Of a stretch of 8,565 nt of DNA, positions 6,863-8,565 are shown piece after piece. Origin of the DNA: Spirochaetaceae bacterium (GTDB lineage: Bacteria > Spirochaetota > Spirochaetia > SZUA-6 > RPPD01); the NCBI GenBank assembly GCA_003818675.1, contig RPPD01000065.1, positions 1-8,565 on the forward strand, in the 5' to 3' direction. The stretch's first letter is position 1. Each line of letters starts with the position of its first letter. A program made the position numbers and the translations under genes. The notes under the pieces are model-generated. The model saw only the letters and a program-made list of their open reading frames with translations, was not told the origin of the DNA and did no database searches.

Positions 6863-7636
6863 TTAGCCCTTGTAGGACCAATAGAGGCTTCCCCTGCCAC
6901 GCCCTGTCTCATCATTATCCAGCGTAAACCCTTTCAAAGCAGGGAAAATGACGTCCCCCAGACTTTCAACAGTGACTCCATCCACGGTTTTAGTCACGAC
7001 AACCAGTGTCTGTATGCCCCTGGTGTCTCCAAGAGGCAGGACCATTTTTCCGCCAAACTTCAAGTATTCCAAAAGCGCAAGAGGTATGTGGTCTACGGCA
7101 CCGTTTATTATTATGCAGTCAAAAAGTCTTGGAATTTCCCACAGGGGAAGTCCTCCGCCTATCTTCAGCTGCACATTTGAAATATCGAGCGCCTTTAGTA
7201 CTGATCTGGTCTGGTTTAGATATGTTTCATTAATTTCTATGCCAGAAACCTCTAATGTCATGCGCGACAAGAGCGCCGTGAGATACCCCACATGGACGCC
7301 AAGAACAAGAACAGTCTGGTTGCCGTCAGGTTCAAGTGCCTCAAACGCCCTCGCTATCACCGATGGAGCTGGTGAAAAAAGTCCTGATCCTATGGGCAAA
7401 GGAATGTCCTCATAGGCAAGCCTGCGTACATATTCCGGAACAAAAAGATGGCGCGGAATCACCCTGAAGGCGTTTATAACGAGCGGATTGGTAATCCCGA
7501 GCGGTTGAATCTTTTTTTCAACCATCGCATTGCGCTCAGACGCATAATCCCTTTCCTGTGCCCAAGTATTGGGACCGAGAAACAAGGCCATGCACACAAA
7601 CACCCAGAGCCTGGTTATTTTTTGTGTCATCTTCAT
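6863..7636 (-). CDS. Exported protein-L-isoaspartate O-methyltransferase homologue, degenerate SAM motifs
   Basis: Homologue of Pcm, which uses S-adenosylmethionine to methylate isoaspartyl residues as the first step of their repair. From ATG 7636 it has 257 residues. A signal peptide comes first: MKMTQKITR, a hydrophobic stretch, then cleavage near NTWAQ (residues 23-27). Pcm blocks follow: VIPRHLFVPEYVRRLAYEDIPLPIG (about 59-83), VLVLGVHVGYLTALLSR, FDCIIINGAVDHIP and FGGKMVLPLGD. Normal Pcm reads GQTISQP, GTGSGY and GDG; here they are GSGLFSPAP, GVHVGY and GGG, so the SAM site and active-site loop are altered. With the export signal this suggests a periplasmic protein of changed or lost activity. 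The frame extends to TTG 7651, but ATG 7636 or 7630 gives a cleaner signal peptide. No strong ribosome-binding site is visible. It is transcribed away from the lipoprotein gene. Confidence 0.85.
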   Translation of the reverse strand: MKMTQKITRLWVFVCMALFLGPNTWAQERDYASERNAMVEKKIQPLGITNPLVINAFRVIPRHLFVPEYVRRLAYEDIPLPIGSGLFSPAPSVIARAFEALEPDGNQTVLVLGVHVGYLTALLSRMTLEVSGIEINETYLNQTRSVLKALDISNVQLKIGGGLPLWEIPRLFDCIIINGAVDHIPLALLEYLKFGGKMVLPLGDTRGIQTLVVVTKTVDGVTVESLGDVIFPALKGFTLDNDETGRGRGSLYWSYKG

Positions 7637-7683
7637 CAAGATACTCAACAATCAGCATTATTTCAAGCGGCAACAAATAACAG

Positions 7684-7695
7684 GCATCCTGATGC
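7684..7695. repeat. Short inverted repeat between divergent genes
   Basis: GCATC (7684-7688), two bases, GATGC (7691-7695) form a perfect 5-bp dyad about midway between the methyltransferase homologue and the lipoprotein gene. Its place would suit an operator for both, but a dyad this short can easily arise by chance. Confidence 0.2.
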
Positions 7696-7716
7696 ATGGT
7701 AAAAACACAGGTCGCA

Positions 7717-7745
7717 TTGACAAATGGATATGACGAATGTACACT
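7717..7745 (+). promoter_or_regulatory. Candidate sigma-70-type promoter for the lipoprotein gene
   Basis: TTGACA (7717-7722) matches the consensus -35 box exactly and is followed after 17 nt by TACACT (7740-7745), a four-of-six -10 box. Transcription would start near 7752, only about five bases before ATG 7757, and no purine-rich ribosome-binding site lies before that ATG. If the promoter is real, the message is nearly leaderless. In-frame ATGs at 7724 and 7730 would then lie upstream of the transcript. Confidence 0.45.
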
Positions 7746-7756
7746 TGTCTTCACAT

Positions 7757-8565
7757 ATGAAACGAATACTCAACATTCTTTTTCCACTGCTTTCGCTGTT
7801 TCAATTTTTTTCATGTTCTCCCTATGAGACATTCGTACACCTGAAGCGGGAAGACCTCTTTTCCCTTTCAATCGGAAATATGGAGGACCAGTTCCATTTT
7901 TTTATCCAGGGCAATAATCCCATGCCTTACAAGAACATTTTGCTGTATGATGACGGACTATTTTACCTGGCAAACGGCCAGGGTTCCAAGCTCATGCAGT
8001 TTACCAGGTTTGGAGAACTCACCCTTCTGCTCTACAATCCAGACCTCACTCCAAAACCCGTCCTTCTTCCTGAAAAAACAGAATCGGAATCCGGTGAAAT
8101 CGTTTCCAGGAGATCTGTACCATTTGCGCTCCACAACACAGGAACTGTCAGCGTGGATTCGCAGAAAAGCATATATCTTGAAGTCGAGCTGGATTCGGCG
8201 GATTTTCGGGAGGAAAACGGGGTGATATTGAGGAAGGTCATTCGCAGATTTGACAGATTCGGCACACCCATGGATACAATCGGCCGCGAGGGGATCAACG
8301 GCACTCCGTTTCCGTTCATAGAAAAATGCTATCATACATATGAAAATCACTTTGTAGTTGTCACCAGGAATCCCTCCGGGTTTACCATCTATTGGTTTGA
8401 CCAGACCATGAAACCGCTTTACGAGCTATCCCTCGATCCTGAACTGCTTCCAGCATCACAAGATCCGGAGGCTTTCCCGACCCTGGGCTCCATTATTCCA
8501 GATCTTCATCAAAAAAAGCTGTATGTAATGGTCACTTATTACAAGTATGAACGTGATGAATCAAC
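7757..8565 (+). CDS. Spirochaetal LIC_12708/TP0421-like lipoprotein (3' partial)
   Basis: Predicted lipoprotein of a family known mainly from Treponema and Leptospira; its role is not established. The frame runs open to the window end, giving 269 codons. The N-terminus is a lipoprotein signal peptide: MKRILN, a hydrophobic core, and FFSC with Cys20 as the lipidation site. Phe at -3 is tolerated in spirochaetal lipoboxes. Family-like segments are LFSLSIGNMEDQF (35-47), LYDDGLFYLANGQGSKLMQFTRFGE, LLLYNP, RRSVPFAL, GREGINGTPFPFIE and a late LYVMVTYYKYERDE. Repeated short blocks of the type D-G-x-F-Y-x-A-N and R-F-D-R-F-G-T suggest a beta-propeller-like fold. The assignment is from remembered family motifs. 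ATG 7757 gives the best signal peptide; in-frame ATGs at 7724 (weak AGG 12 nt upstream) and 7730 would add 11 or 9 residues before it. Confidence 0.85.
   Translation, partial: MKRILNILFPLLSLFQFFSCSPYETFVHLKREDLFSLSIGNMEDQFHFFIQGNNPMPYKNILLYDDGLFYLANGQGSKLMQFTRFGELTLLLYNPDLTPKPVLLPEKTESESGEIVSRRSVPFALHNTGTVSVDSQKSIYLEVELDSADFREENGVILRKVIRRFDRFGTPMDTIGREGINGTPFPFIEKCYHTYENHFVVVTRNPSGFTIYWFDQTMKPLYELSLDPELLPASQDPEAFPTLGSIIPDLHQKKLYVMVTYYKYERDES

Noticed and set aside
6835..6866. Possible bidirectional terminator between the oxidoreductase and methyltransferase homologue
   Set aside because: Only a weak five-pair AT stem (ATAAA/TTTAT) is present in the 22-nt gap, not enough to call a terminator.
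6948..7415. 155-codon plus-strand open frame opposite the methyltransferase homologue
   Set aside because: It is a shadow of the minus-strand gene, with low-complexity Ser/Thr/Pro-rich sequence and no family motif.

Overview
The window looks like a piece of a spirochaete chromosome (Spirochaetota, Treponema-like) of moderate GC. The best evidence is at the right end: a lipoprotein whose start and internal motifs match the spirochaetal LIC_12708/TP0421 lipoprotein family and which has a relaxed, spirochaete-style lipobox (FFS-C). The omptin-like outer-membrane barrel is compatible with this. No tRNA, rRNA, CRISPR, transposase or phage gene is visible. The gene mix is housekeeping and cell envelope.

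Layout. (1) 1-3930, plus strand: a tight operon of glutamate racemase (murI, 5' end cut by the window), the ribosome-maturation GTPase rsgA, and mutS2. The genes overlap by 4 and 8 nt, so translation is probably coupled. (2) 3938-5741, minus strand, convergent with mutS2: an omptin-like outer-membrane beta-barrel gene followed 28 nt later by an esterase/lipase-like alpha/beta hydrolase. (3) 5794-6840, plus strand: a Gfo/Idh/MocA-family oxidoreductase, divergent from the omptin-like gene across about 52 AT-rich bases. (4) 6863-7636, minus strand: an exported homologue of protein-L-isoaspartate O-methyltransferase. (5) 7757-8565, plus strand: the first 269 codons of the LIC_12708-like lipoprotein, cut by the window end.

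How the genes relate. murI supplies D-glutamate for peptidoglycan. rsgA and mutS2 act on ribosomes and nucleic acid. The omptin-like protein, the isoaspartyl methyltransferase homologue and the lipoprotein all carry export signals, so the right half is biased to the envelope. I see no single pathway linking all genes.

Main oddities. Two back-to-back perfect hairpins occupy exactly 15 codons of an extra loop in rsgA. The omptin-like barrel keeps one catalytic Asp pair but seems to lack the Asp/His pair. The exported isoaspartyl methyltransferase homologue has degenerate SAM-binding motifs. In murI the first catalytic Cys reads Trp, within a cluster of substitutions in the first 45 bases that looks like poor sequence at a contig end. 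The hydrolase's best ribosome-binding site serves an ATG that is stopped in frame after three codons. The MutS2 Smr domain has LNVRG where LDLRG is usual. I found no clear multi-gene novel system.
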